From contig JAHFDC010000012.1 in assembly GCA_023249205.1 (NCBI GenBank), forward strand, positions 1-10,387: 10,387 nt of DNA, in the 5' to 3' direction. The DNA comes from Candidatus Methylomirabilota bacterium. Lineage in GTDB: Bacteria; Methylomirabilota; Methylomirabilia; Methylomirabilales; JACPAU01. How positions within the stretch are numbered: position 1 is the first letter of the stretch; every line of letters starts with the position of its first letter. Positions 1 to 5,824 of the stretch are shown here, one piece after another. The position numbers and the translations under genes are program-made. The notes under the pieces were generated by a model. That model was not told the DNA's origin and did no database searches. It saw nothing but the letters and a program-made list of their open reading frames with translations.

Positions 1-150
1 GTCGCCTTCGAGTCCGACGTCCCGGCCGATTTCCTGGACCTCGTGATGGAACTGCGAGAGACGGAGGCAAGCCGCTACACGGCGCGGGACACCCCGATCC
101 TCACTGGGGTCGCGGTCCCGGCGGCGGAGATGCTGGAGCTGCTGGGGTAA
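1..150 (+). CDS. Chlorite dismutase/HemQ-family protein, C-terminal end (5' partial)
   Basis: Only the last 49 codons are present; the frame is open from base 1 and ends in TAA at 148-150. The residues DFLDLVMELRETEASRYT followed by DTPILTG resemble the conserved C-terminus of chlorite-dismutase-like heme proteins, where a 'DFLDLV..LR.TEASRYT..DTP' block closes the ferredoxin-like beta barrel. Members either split chlorite (Cld) or act as coproheme decarboxylase in heme synthesis (HemQ/ChdC). The heme ligand and distal residues lie upstream of the window, so the subtype cannot be told. The gene converges on the small minus-strand gene that ends at 160, with only 9 bp between stops and no terminator hairpin visible. 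Confidence 0.75.
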   Translation, partial: VAFESDVPADFLDLVMELRETEASRYTARDTPILTGVAVPAAEMLELLG

Positions 151-159
151 CGGGGAGGG

Positions 160-351
160 CTAGACGTAGCCTTCAGCGTAAGCAGTGGTCTCGGGGCTGA
201 TGGGCTTGAGTTGCGGGTCCTCGTAGGTTTCGAGGCGACCCTTCTGCCACTCCGGGGCCCGGTCGCGGCAGGACAGGATCTCCTCCTCGATCTCGTCGAA
301 GAACTCCGAGCGATGAATGCGTTTGCAGAAGATGCAGCGGATCTCGTACAT
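160..351 (-). CDS. Small cysteine-containing hypothetical protein (63 aa)
   Basis: ATG at 351-349, TAG at 162-160. I do not recognise a family. Near the N-terminus is a CxxC pair (C6, C9, in RCIFCKR) and a lone C28, separated by an acidic segment (FFDEIEEEI). The rest is hydrophilic, with no signal peptide or membrane segment. A metal-binding or redox role is possible from the CxxC but is only inference. It begins 8 nt after the stop of the upstream zinc-ribbon gene, with a weak AGGG six bases before the ATG, so the two probably form one operon read from the sigma-54 promoter at 644-661. The same frame stays open far upstream (to 1143), but that extension is low-complexity Gly/Arg/Pro sequence and is rejected. 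Confidence 0.5.
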   Translation of the reverse strand: MYEIRCIFCKRIHRSEFFDEIEEEILSCRDRAPEWQKGRLETYEDPQLKPISPETTAYAEGYV

Positions 352-359
352 CGGCGGCC

Positions 360-554
360 CTACTCCCAGACCCAGCCGCAGCCGCACTGGGCGACCTCGC
401 TGATGCTCTCCCGCCGAACCCCCCGGCCGCACGTGGGGCAGTAGCGCTCCCAGACGAGGAGCGCGTCCAGCTCCTTTACCATCCGGTGGACTTCCTCCCG
501 CAGCCGCTCCACCTGGAAGGCGAGGGCGTCGATCGCCGTCCTCTCGATATCCAC
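360..554 (-). CDS. Small zinc-ribbon protein with short helical N-terminus (64 aa)
   Basis: GTG at 554-552, TAG at 362-360. The first ~35 residues form an amphipathic, probably coiled helix (VERLREEVHRMVKELDALL). They are followed by a zinc-ribbon-like knuckle with C39-x2-C42 (CPTCGRG) and C57-x-C59 (CGCGW). No specific family is recognised; a small metal-binding or nucleic-acid/protein-binding role is inference. The start was chosen because a GGAGG lies 5 nt upstream (560-564). A longer in-frame GTG at 638 (92 aa) has no ribosome site and would fall at or before the transcription start predicted from the sigma-54 promoter (~634). An ATG at 609 is in the neighbouring frame, so an N-terminal frameshift is not excluded. 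First gene of a probable two-gene operon. Confidence 0.5.
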   Translation of the reverse strand: MDIERTAIDALAFQVERLREEVHRMVKELDALLVWERYCPTCGRGVRRESISEVAQCGCGWVWE

Positions 555-643
555 CGCGGCCTCCGCCGCCTTCCTTCCCCTTCCCAGCCTCTGTCCTCTT
601 TCTCGCCATGGGGAGGGGGCGGAAGGCTTTGGCGTCACGTTTA

Positions 644-661
644 GAGCAATCGGCGTGCCAA
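644..661 (-). promoter_or_regulatory. Sigma-54 (RpoN) -24/-12 promoter ahead of the zinc-ribbon gene pair
   Basis: Read on the minus strand the site is TTGGCACGCCGATTGCTC. It matches the sigma-54 consensus TGGCACG-N4-TTGCW with the required GG-N10-GC spacing (GG at 659-658, GC at 647-646). The predicted start is near 634, giving an ~80-nt leader to the GTG at 554. The flanking DNA is AT-richer than the genes. Enhancer-binding activators usually act 80-150 bp upstream, which falls on the inverted repeats at 690-769. Confidence 0.75.
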
Positions 662-689
662 TACGGGGAGCCAGGGAATTGGTGGGATA

Positions 690-769
690 GCAAGAGGTTA
701 GCCCTCGGTAGCGAGAAAGGCTCTACGGCAGGAAGGGACCCCAGGTGACGCTTCCTGGCCACCTCTTGC
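690..769. other. Nested inverted repeats: three-way-junction-like element
   Basis: Outer arms GCAAGAGGT (690-698) and ACCTCTTGC (761-769) are perfectly complementary over 9 bp. Inside are two hairpins. The first is AGCC-CTCG (700-707) with CGAG-AAA-GGCT (712-722): 8 bp, an AAA bulge and loop GTAG. The second is CAGGAAG (729-735) with CTTCCTG (751-757), extendable by GG/CC across one bulged base. The GTAG loop (708-711) is also complementary to the junction CTAC (723-726), allowing a 4-bp pseudoknot. I match it to no known riboswitch or ncRNA class. As RNA, the plus-strand reading leaves purines in the bulge. As DNA, it lies 55-135 bp upstream of the sigma-54 start near 634 and could be an activator site. 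Confidence 0.4.
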
Positions 770-1041
770 CGGTCAGCACGGGGAGACCACCCGCCGGCGG
801 GGGAACGGCCGCTGGATGCCCCCCCGACCGGTCCTGGGAGGGGCGAGAGAATCGGAAAAAACTTGGGGTTGTACCGCGCCCGGCCCTTTCGGCACGCCAC
901 CTGGTCCGAAGGCCCTGAGGCGTGCTTCAGGGGAGCCCCTGGGTCCACCCGAGCGGGGGCAGGGGGGGAAGGCGGCCGCCGGGGTGGCTCGGTGGGTGCT
1001 CGTCTCCCCACGGCCTCCAAAGGGGAGCCCCCGGCAAGAGG
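762..1041. repeat. Inverted pair of 11-bp motif CCGGCAAGAGG
   Basis: CCTCTTGCCGG at 762-772 is the exact reverse complement of CCGGCAAGAGG at 1031-1041. A further 9-bp copy (TCTTGCCGG) lies at 1183-1191, and the shared core GCAAGAGG also occurs at 690-697. In a plus-strand transcript, 762-772 could pair with 690-698 or with 1031-1041, and 1031-1039 could pair with 1183-1191. These pairings exclude one another. Chance recurrence in GC-rich DNA cannot be ruled out, but all copies are confined to one spacer. Confidence 0.4.
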
Positions 1042-1086
1042 GCTACTGTTGCCCGGTGGTGGCTCGGCCGGCGGCTGGCCGCAGCA

Positions 1087-1098
1087 GTGCAATTGCAC
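1087..1098. promoter_or_regulatory. 12-bp perfect palindrome, possible operator
   Basis: GTGCAATTGCAC is a perfect palindrome with an AT-containing centre in an otherwise very GC-rich spacer. It has no loop, so it suits a dimeric DNA-binding protein better than an RNA hairpin. It lies about 100 bp past the stop of the dehydrogenase gene and about 430 bp upstream of the sigma-54 promoter at 644-661. No target gene is obvious. Confidence 0.25.
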
Positions 1099-1198
1099 GA
1101 AAGGGCGCCACCGGCAGAGAACAGGGGGGGGCGCCCCACCCACCGCTGGGCACTCCGGGAGGGTTAGGGCGGGGAAGGGGGATCTTGCCGGGGGGGCT

Positions 1199-4069
1199 TC
1201 ACAGGGCCGCGGCCAGGACCTCGACCAGGTGCTTGGCGCGGCGGCCGGTCCCGTGCGCGATCTGCTGGCGGCAGGAAATGCCGGCGGCCACGATCTCCGT
1301 CTCCGGGCCGGCCGCCTGGATGGCCGGGAAGAGGCGCCTCCCCCCGATGGCCTGGGAGATATCGTAATGCTCCCGCTCGTACCCGAAGGAGCCGGCCATC
1401 CCGCAGCAGCCGGAATCCACCTCCGCGACCCTGGCCCCGGGGAGCAGGCCCAGGACCTTGAGCGAGGGGGCGGAGCCGATCAGGGCCTTCTGGTGACAGT
1501 GCCCGTGGAACAGGAACTCCTTGGAGACCGGCCGGAGCGAAAGCGAGAGCGCGCCCCGCTCGTGCAGGCCCAGGAGAAATTCCTCGACCATGAAGACGTG
1601 GCGCGCCAGGCGCTCCGTCCGGGGGTCCTCCAGGAGGTCGGGGTACTCGTCCCGGAACGTGAGGATGCAGGACGGCTCGCACCCGACGATCGGGATCCCC
1701 GCCTCGGCGTACGGGGCGAGCCGCTCGAGGTTGTACCGGGCGTGCGCCCGGGCCTGCTCCACCATCCCCTTGGAGATCATCGGCCGGCCGCAGCAGCGCT
1801 TCTCCGGCAGGATCACGTGAAAGCCGGCCGCCTCGAGGACCGCGACGGCGGCGCGGCCGATCCCCGGCTCGTTGTAGGTCATGAACGTATCATTGAACAG
1901 CACGACCGGCTCCCGCTCCCCCTTCCGGGCCGCCCCGTTGCGGCGGGCGAACCACGCCTCGAACGTCGGGCGAGCGAAAGGGGGGAGCCGCCGGCGCCGG
2001 TCCACGCCGACGAGCTTCTCCAGCGCGAAGCGGGCAGGCGCGCTGCCGAGCAGCCAGTTCGACAGGGGCGCCAGGGCGCAGCCGAGGCGGCTGAGGGCCG
2101 CGATGTGGCCGAAGAGGCGCGCCCGGAGCGGCGTCCCGTGCGCGGCGTAGTAGTGGGCCAGAAACTCGTACTTCAGCTTCGCCATGTCCACGTTGGAGGG
2201 GCACTCGGCCTTGCACCCCTTGCACTCCAGGCAGAGGTCCAGGACCTCGTACATCCGCCGGGACGTCAGGGCCTCGGCCGGCAGCTGCCCGCTGATCGCG
2301 GCCCGCAGCGCGTTGGCCCGCCCCCGGGTCGAGTGCTCCTCCTCCCGGGTCACCATGTAGGAGGGGCACATGGTCCCCTCCAGTTTCTTCTTGCAGACGG
2401 CAGCCCCGTTGCACAGCTCCACGGCCCGGTCGAAGCCCCCCTCGCGGGCGAAGCGGAAATACGTCTTCACCTGCCGCGCCCGGTAGCGCGCACCGTACCG
2501 GAGGTTCTCGGTCATCGGGGGGGCGTTGACGATCTTCCCCGGGTTCATGGTCCCGTGGGGATCGAAGGCCGCCTTCAGGTCCTGGAAGGCCTTGTAGAGG
2601 GTCGGGCCGAACATCTTCTCGTTCCAGCAGGACCGGGCCAGCCCGTCCCCGTGCTCGGCGCTCATCGCCCCCCCGAACTCCAGGACCAGGTCGCTCACCT
2701 GCTCGGCGATGGAGCGCATCTTCTCCACCTCCGGCTCCTGCTTGAGGTCAATGACCGGACGGACGTGCAGGCACCCCACCGAGGCGTGGGCATAGTAGGC
2801 GGCGACCGTGTCGTGGGCCCGCACGATGGCGTCGAACCGCCGGACGTACTCCGCGAGGCGCTCCGGCGGCACGGCCGTGTCCTCGACGAAGGCAATCGGC
2901 TTCTTATCCCCCTTCATGCCGAGCAGGAGGCCCAGCCCCGCCTTCCGGACTCCCCAGACATTCTGCTGGGCCTCGGGCTCCAGGGCCCTCACGATGGCGC
3001 CCCCGAGCCCCTTGCCCCGGAGGCGGGCCTCCAGCCCCTCGACCTTCCCCCGGACCTCCTCCGGGGAGTGGCCGTAGAACTCGACCAGGAGCAGGGCCGC
3101 AGGGTCCCCCTCCACGAACGTCATCCGGCGGGAGTACTCGAGCGACCCCTTGGTGAGGTCGAGGATCATCTTGTCCACCAATTCAATCGCGGAGGGGCCG
3201 GAGGGGAGGATCTCGGTCGTGGCCTCCAGCGCCTCCAGGAGGCTCCGGAAGTGGACCACCGCCAGGGCGGTCACCTTCGGCCGGGGGACCACCTTGACCT
3301 TCGCCTCGACCGTGGCGGCCAGCGTCCCCTCGGAGCCGACCAGGATCTTGGCCAGGTTGAAGGGGCGCCCCGGGACGAACTCGTCCAGGTTGTACCCCCC
3401 CACCCGCCGCATGATCTTCGGGTACCGGGCGTGAATCTCGTCCCGGTGGCGCTCCGCCAGGTCCCGAAGGACGCGGACGGCCCCGGCCTCGAGTCCGCTC
3501 CCGCGCAGGCCCACCGCCAGTTCCTCTTCGTTGAGGGCCCGCGCGCGGATCTCCTCCCCGTCGCTCAGAATGGCGGTGAGCTCCAGCACGTGGTCAATCG
3601 TCTTCCCGTACAGGATCGAGTGGGCCCCGGCCGAGTTGTTGCCGATCATCCCGCCGACGGTGGCCCGGTTGCTAGGGGAGACGTCCGGGGCGAACATCAC
3701 GCCGAATCGGCGCAGGTGGGCGTTCAGTTCGTCCAGGACCACTCCCGGCTGGATCCGGGCCCAGCCCGCCTCAGGATTCACCTCCAGGATGCCGTTCAGG
3801 TACTTGGACAGGTCCAGGTGGATGGCCCGGCCGCAGGCCTGGCCGGCGAGGGAGGTCCCGGCCCCGCGGGGGAGGACCGGCAGTCCGTGGCGGCCGGCGA
3901 TCTGGATGGTGGCGACGACGTCTCCCTTGTCACGGGGGATGACCACCCCGAGGGGCTCGATCTCGTAGATGCTGGCATCGGTGCTGTAGAGCACCTTCGT
4001 CATCTCGTCGAACCGGACTTCGCCCGCGACGTGTCTTTGCAACTCGCGGATGGCGCCCTCGAGAGCCAT
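1199..4069 (-). CDS. FAD- and 4Fe-4S-binding D-2-hydroxyacid dehydrogenase (YdiJ / GlcD-GlcF fusion type)
   Basis: A 956-aa fusion of a GlcD/D-lactate-dehydrogenase-type flavoprotein with a GlcF/HdrD-type iron-sulfur half. The FAD_binding_4 (PCMH) fold spans about residues 1-265, with PRGAGTSLAGQA (67-78) and PDVSPSNRATVGG (128-140). The FAD-oxidase C domain (~270-515) carries HVRP (435-438) and EHGDG (472-476). Two iron-sulfur blocks follow: C553/C559/C568 before the family signature EEEHSTRGRANALR, and C613-x2-C616-x2-C619-x3-C623P. Two CCG cysteine-rich domains end the protein (RCCGRP at 758; SGCCGMAGSFGYE at 887). Such enzymes oxidise D-lactate, glycolate or D-2-hydroxyglutarate and pass electrons to quinone or another carrier; E. 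coli YdiJ (about 1,018 aa) acts on D-2-hydroxyglutarate. The substrate cannot be assigned here. ATG at 4069 has GAGG nine bases upstream. No membrane segment; probably cytoplasmic or peripheral. Confidence 0.9.
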   Translation of the reverse strand: MALEGAIRELQRHVAGEVRFDEMTKVLYSTDASIYEIEPLGVVIPRDKGDVVATIQIAGRHGLPVLPRGAGTSLAGQACGRAIHLDLSKYLNGILEVNPEAGWARIQPGVVLDELNAHLRRFGVMFAPDVSPSNRATVGGMIGNNSAGAHSILYGKTIDHVLELTAILSDGEEIRARALNEEELAVGLRGSGLEAGAVRVLRDLAERHRDEIHARYPKIMRRVGGYNLDEFVPGRPFNLAKILVGSEGTLAATVEAKVKVVPRPKVTALAVVHFRSLLEALEATTEILPSGPSAIELVDKMILDLTKGSLEYSRRMTFVEGDPAALLLVEFYGHSPEEVRGKVEGLEARLRGKGLGGAIVRALEPEAQQNVWGVRKAGLGLLLGMKGDKKPIAFVEDTAVPPERLAEYVRRFDAIVRAHDTVAAYYAHASVGCLHVRPVIDLKQEPEVEKMRSIAEQVSDLVLEFGGAMSAEHGDGLARSCWNEKMFGPTLYKAFQDLKAAFDPHGTMNPGKIVNAPPMTENLRYGARYRARQVKTYFRFAREGGFDRAVELCNGAAVCKKKLEGTMCPSYMVTREEEHSTRGRANALRAAISGQLPAEALTSRRMYEVLDLCLECKGCKAECPSNVDMAKLKYEFLAHYYAAHGTPLRARLFGHIAALSRLGCALAPLSNWLLGSAPARFALEKLVGVDRRRRLPPFARPTFEAWFARRNGAARKGEREPVVLFNDTFMTYNEPGIGRAAVAVLEAAGFHVILPEKRCCGRPMISKGMVEQARAHARYNLERLAPYAEAGIPIVGCEPSCILTFRDEYPDLLEDPRTERLARHVFMVEEFLLGLHERGALSLSLRPVSKEFLFHGHCHQKALIGSAPSLKVLGLLPGARVAEVDSGCCGMAGSFGYEREHYDISQAIGGRRLFPAIQAAGPETEIVAAGISCRQQIAHGTGRRAKHLVEVLAAAL

Positions 4070-4152
4070 GCGACGGGATCCTCAGCCTGTCCAGGAGATG
4101 CGCAGAGAGTGGGAAAGGCCCGCGGAGGCTCGCCGCCCCCGCCCTCGCGGGG

Positions 4153-4183
4153 ATTCTAGCACGGGAGCACCGCTCGGGGGCAA
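4153..4183 (-). promoter_or_regulatory. Sigma-70-type promoter for the FAD/Fe-S dehydrogenase
   Basis: Minus-strand TAGAAT (4158-4153), preceded directly by TGC, forms an extended -10 (TGCTAGAAT). TTGCCC lies 19 bp upstream (4183-4178); the long spacer is compensated by the extended -10. The predicted leader is about 77 nt. It lies in the 156-bp gap after the phosphodiesterase stop, so the dehydrogenase may have its own transcript. No terminator separates the two genes, so read-through is possible. Confidence 0.45.
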
Positions 4184-4225
4184 GTCGTCATCCCCGGGCG
4201 CACCCGCCACGAGCGTGCGGTCCGG

Positions 4226-4963
4226 TCACACTCCCGCCCGCTCGGCCATCAGGCGCCAGAGGCGAGCGGGGTGATTGGTGATGATGCCATCCACGCCCAG
4301 ATGGAGCAGCCGGCGCATCTGGGCCTCGTCGTCCACCGTCCAGGCGTAGAGCCGGAGGCCGGCGGCGGCCGTGAGCGCCCGCTCCCGCGGCGTGATCAAC
4401 TCGTGGCGCAACGCGAGGCCGCCGGCCCCGGCCGCAGCGGCCAGCCCCCCCGGATCCACCGGCCGCCCCTCCAGAAGGACCGCCGTCTCCACCTCCGGCG
4501 CCGCGGATCGCACGGCAAGGAGGGCAGGGTGGTCGAAGGAAACCACCGCCGCCTCCCGGAGGACGCCTCCGTCCCTCAGGCAGCGGACCACCGCCGATTC
4601 GATCCCGGGGTAGAAGTCACTGCCGCCCTTGATCTCCACGAAGAGGCGGGTGCGCCCCCGCGAGAGGGCGACCACCTCCTCCAGGGTCGGCACGGCCGTC
4701 CCGGCGAAAGCCGGCCCGAACCAGGTCCCCGCATCCAGGCGCCTGAGGTCGGCGAGGGTATGCGCCCCCACGGGCCCCTGGCCGTTCGTCGTCCGCCCCA
4801 GGGTCGGGTCATGGATGACGACCAGGGCCCCATCGGCCGCCCGGTGCACGTCCAATTCGACGGCATCCGCTCCCGCGGCCAGCGCCGCCTCGAACGCCGG
4901 GAGCGTGTTCTCCGGCGCGGCAGCCGAGGCCCCCCGGTGGGCGATGTTCAGGATCCGGCCCAT
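4226..4963 (-). CDS. ugpQ: Cytosolic glycerophosphodiester phosphodiesterase (GDPD, UgpQ type)
   Basis: Hydrolyses glycerophosphodiesters, released from phospholipid head groups, to sn-glycerol-3-phosphate and an alcohol. The TIM-barrel GDPD signatures are all present (numbered from the ATG at 4963): HRGASAAAPENT with catalytic H9, the metal ligands E36 and D38 in VELDVH, second catalytic H51 in IHDPTLGRTTNG, and ligand E110 in FVEIKGG. A C-terminal WTVDD..QMRRLLHLGVDGIITNHP completes the family pattern. At ~245 aa with no signal peptide it matches the cytoplasmic UgpQ type rather than periplasmic GlpQ. An ATG three codons upstream (4972) is possible, but GGGGGA directly abuts it while sitting 9 nt before the ATG at 4963. 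The gene is divergent from the exported protein gene at 5078. Confidence 0.9.
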   Translation of the reverse strand: MGRILNIAHRGASAAAPENTLPAFEAALAAGADAVELDVHRAADGALVVIHDPTLGRTTNGQGPVGAHTLADLRRLDAGTWFGPAFAGTAVPTLEEVVALSRGRTRLFVEIKGGSDFYPGIESAVVRCLRDGGVLREAAVVSFDHPALLAVRSAAPEVETAVLLEGRPVDPGGLAAAAGAGGLALRHELITPRERALTAAAGLRLYAWTVDDEAQMRRLLHLGVDGIITNHPARLWRLMAERAGV

Positions 4964-4999
4964 GCTCCACATTCCCCCGGCGCCCTATCGGCCCGGCCC

Positions 5000-5029
5000 T
5001 TGCCGGACTGGCCCGGGCTTTGCTATCCT
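5000..5029 (+). promoter_or_regulatory. Promoter of the exported-protein gene, sigma-54-like overlapping sigma-70-like
   Basis: TGGCCCGGGCTTTGCT (5009-5024) fits the sigma-54 pattern with one mismatch in the TGGCAC block and correct GG-N10-GC spacing. Overlapping it are TTGCCG (5000-5005) and TATCCT (5024-5029) with 18-bp spacing and an extended TGC, a sigma-70-type reading. Both predict nearly the same start (~5035). The sequence alone does not decide between them. Confidence 0.45.
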
Positions 5030-5077
5030 CGCGGCCCCGGTCGAGACGGCTCGCTCCACCGGCGCCTGGAGGCTCTC

Positions 5078-5824
5078 ATGACCTGCCCCCGTAAGAATGG
5101 ACCTCGTCTCTCGGCCCCGGGCCGGGCGGCGCTCCTCCTGGCGGCAGCCCTGCTGCTCACCGCAACCACGGGGGCCCTTCCTGCCGCTCCCCCTCCCATC
5201 GAGCAAGAAGTCCGCGAGATCCGGGAGCATCCAGTCCTGGCGCACACCGTCAGCGGCCTCAGGGTGAAGTCCGGCCTCCCCCTCTACGAGTTCCTCCTCG
5301 CCCACCCCGACATCACGGCTGCCCTGGGGCGAGCACTCGGCGCTGCAACGTACCAGGTCTCCCCCGACGGGGAAAACGGCTACCGGGGCGACGACGGCAA
5401 GGGGGCGCAGGGACATTTCATGCTCGTGGAGCAAGGGGAGGGTCGGCGCGTCTTCTTCGCCCGGGGGACGTACAAGAAGCCCCTGGTCCCCACGATCGCC
5501 GGGCGGATGGTCCTCGTCCTGGAGTACCGGACGGACGGCGCGGGGGGGGCCCGGATCGAGACCCGGGTCCAGGGCTTTGTCCAGATTGACACCCCGATCG
5601 TGGGAACGCTCGCGAAGATCGCCCGGCCCCTGGTGAAGCGATCCTTGGACAGGAAGGTCCAGAACCTCTTCCAGAAGGTTGACCGCCTCGTGGAGGCCGC
5701 ACTGGCAAATCCCTCCGAGGCCATCCGGCGGCTTCAAGAAAACGGTATTAACCCCTCTCAGGACCTGGAGACCCTCCGACGGCTCCTTGAAGCCGAGGTG
5801 GCCAGCAAAGCCCCTACCCGATAG
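5078..5824 (+). CDS. Exported protein of unknown function (248 aa)
   Basis: The ATG at 5078 has GGAGG five bases upstream; the much longer open frame before it overlaps the phosphodiesterase gene in antisense and is rejected. The N-terminus is a classical signal peptide: basic MTCPRKNGPR, a hydrophobic run of Leu/Ala to about residue 28, then TTGALPAAPPP with a probable signal peptidase I site. No lipobox cysteine is visible. The mature part has a short helical segment (IEQEVREIREHPVLAHTV), a middle likely rich in beta strand (HFMLVEQGEGRRVFFARGTY; RMVLVLEYR; ARIETRVQGFVQIDTP), then a basic amphipathic helical C-terminus (RPLVKRSLDRKVQNLFQKV). That order loosely recalls START/SRPBCC-like lipid-binding folds, but no signature residue supports it. 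No further gene follows on this strand for 340 bp. Confidence 0.75.
   Translation: MTCPRKNGPRLSAPGRAALLLAAALLLTATTGALPAAPPPIEQEVREIREHPVLAHTVSGLRVKSGLPLYEFLLAHPDITAALGRALGAATYQVSPDGENGYRGDDGKGAQGHFMLVEQGEGRRVFFARGTYKKPLVPTIAGRMVLVLEYRTDGAGGARIETRVQGFVQIDTPIVGTLAKIARPLVKRSLDRKVQNLFQKVDRLVEAALANPSEAIRRLQENGINPSQDLETLRRLLEAEVASKAPTR

Larger units (their letters stand above)
662..1198. other. Long GC-rich intergenic region, palindrome- and repeat-dense, no convincing gene
   Basis: Several reading frames stay open here, but all translate to Gly/Pro/Arg-rich low-complexity sequence without domains, as expected for stop-poor GC-rich DNA. Perfect palindromes include CCGCCGGCGG (791-800), GACCGGTC (826-833), GGCGGCCGCC (971-980) and GTGCAATTGCAC (1087-1098). 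Hairpins include GGCC..TTCGG/CCGAAGGCC (882-914), CCCTGA/TCAGGG (913-932), AGGGG-AG-CCCCT (929-940) and GGGCGCC/GGCGCCC (1103-1109 with 1130-1136). Direct repeats are AGGGGAGCCCC (929 and 1021) and GGTGGCTCGG (983 and 1058). The diagnostic motifs of RNase P, tmRNA, SRP and 6S RNA were looked for on both strands and not found. Confidence 0.5.

Noticed and set aside
555..638. Longer zinc-ribbon protein starting at GTG 638.
   Set aside because: No Shine-Dalgarno sequence precedes it, and it lies at or before the transcription start predicted from the promoter at 644-661.
757..772. A plus-strand sigma-54-like match (TGGCCACCTCTTGCC).
   Set aside because: The GG-to-GC spacing is 9 rather than 10 bp, and no gene follows on that strand.
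851..870. Rho-independent terminator for minus-strand transcription (T-run opposite 855-860).
   Set aside because: Only a weak GGG/CCC pairing precedes the T-run, and it lies about 340 bp past the dehydrogenase stop.
860..1140. RNase P, tmRNA or SRP RNA in the hairpin-rich spacer.
   Set aside because: The conserved core motifs, such as the RNase P GAGGAAAGTCC block and the SRP GGAAGGAAGCAGC block, are absent on both strands.
352..1143. A minus-strand open frame that would extend the 63-aa CxxC protein to 327 residues.
   Set aside because: The extension is low-complexity, overlaps the zinc-ribbon gene and crosses the sigma-54 promoter.
863..4159. A 1098-codon open frame on the plus strand across the dehydrogenase gene.
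   Set aside because: It is the antisense shadow of the 956-aa FAD/Fe-S dehydrogenase, which has complete domains, a start and a ribosome site. The plus-strand translation is Arg/Gly/Pro/His-rich without motifs.
4271..5077. Upstream extension of the exported-protein frame to 517 residues.
   Set aside because: It is antisense to the phosphodiesterase gene and would bury the signal peptide; the ATG at 5078 has a strong ribosome site.
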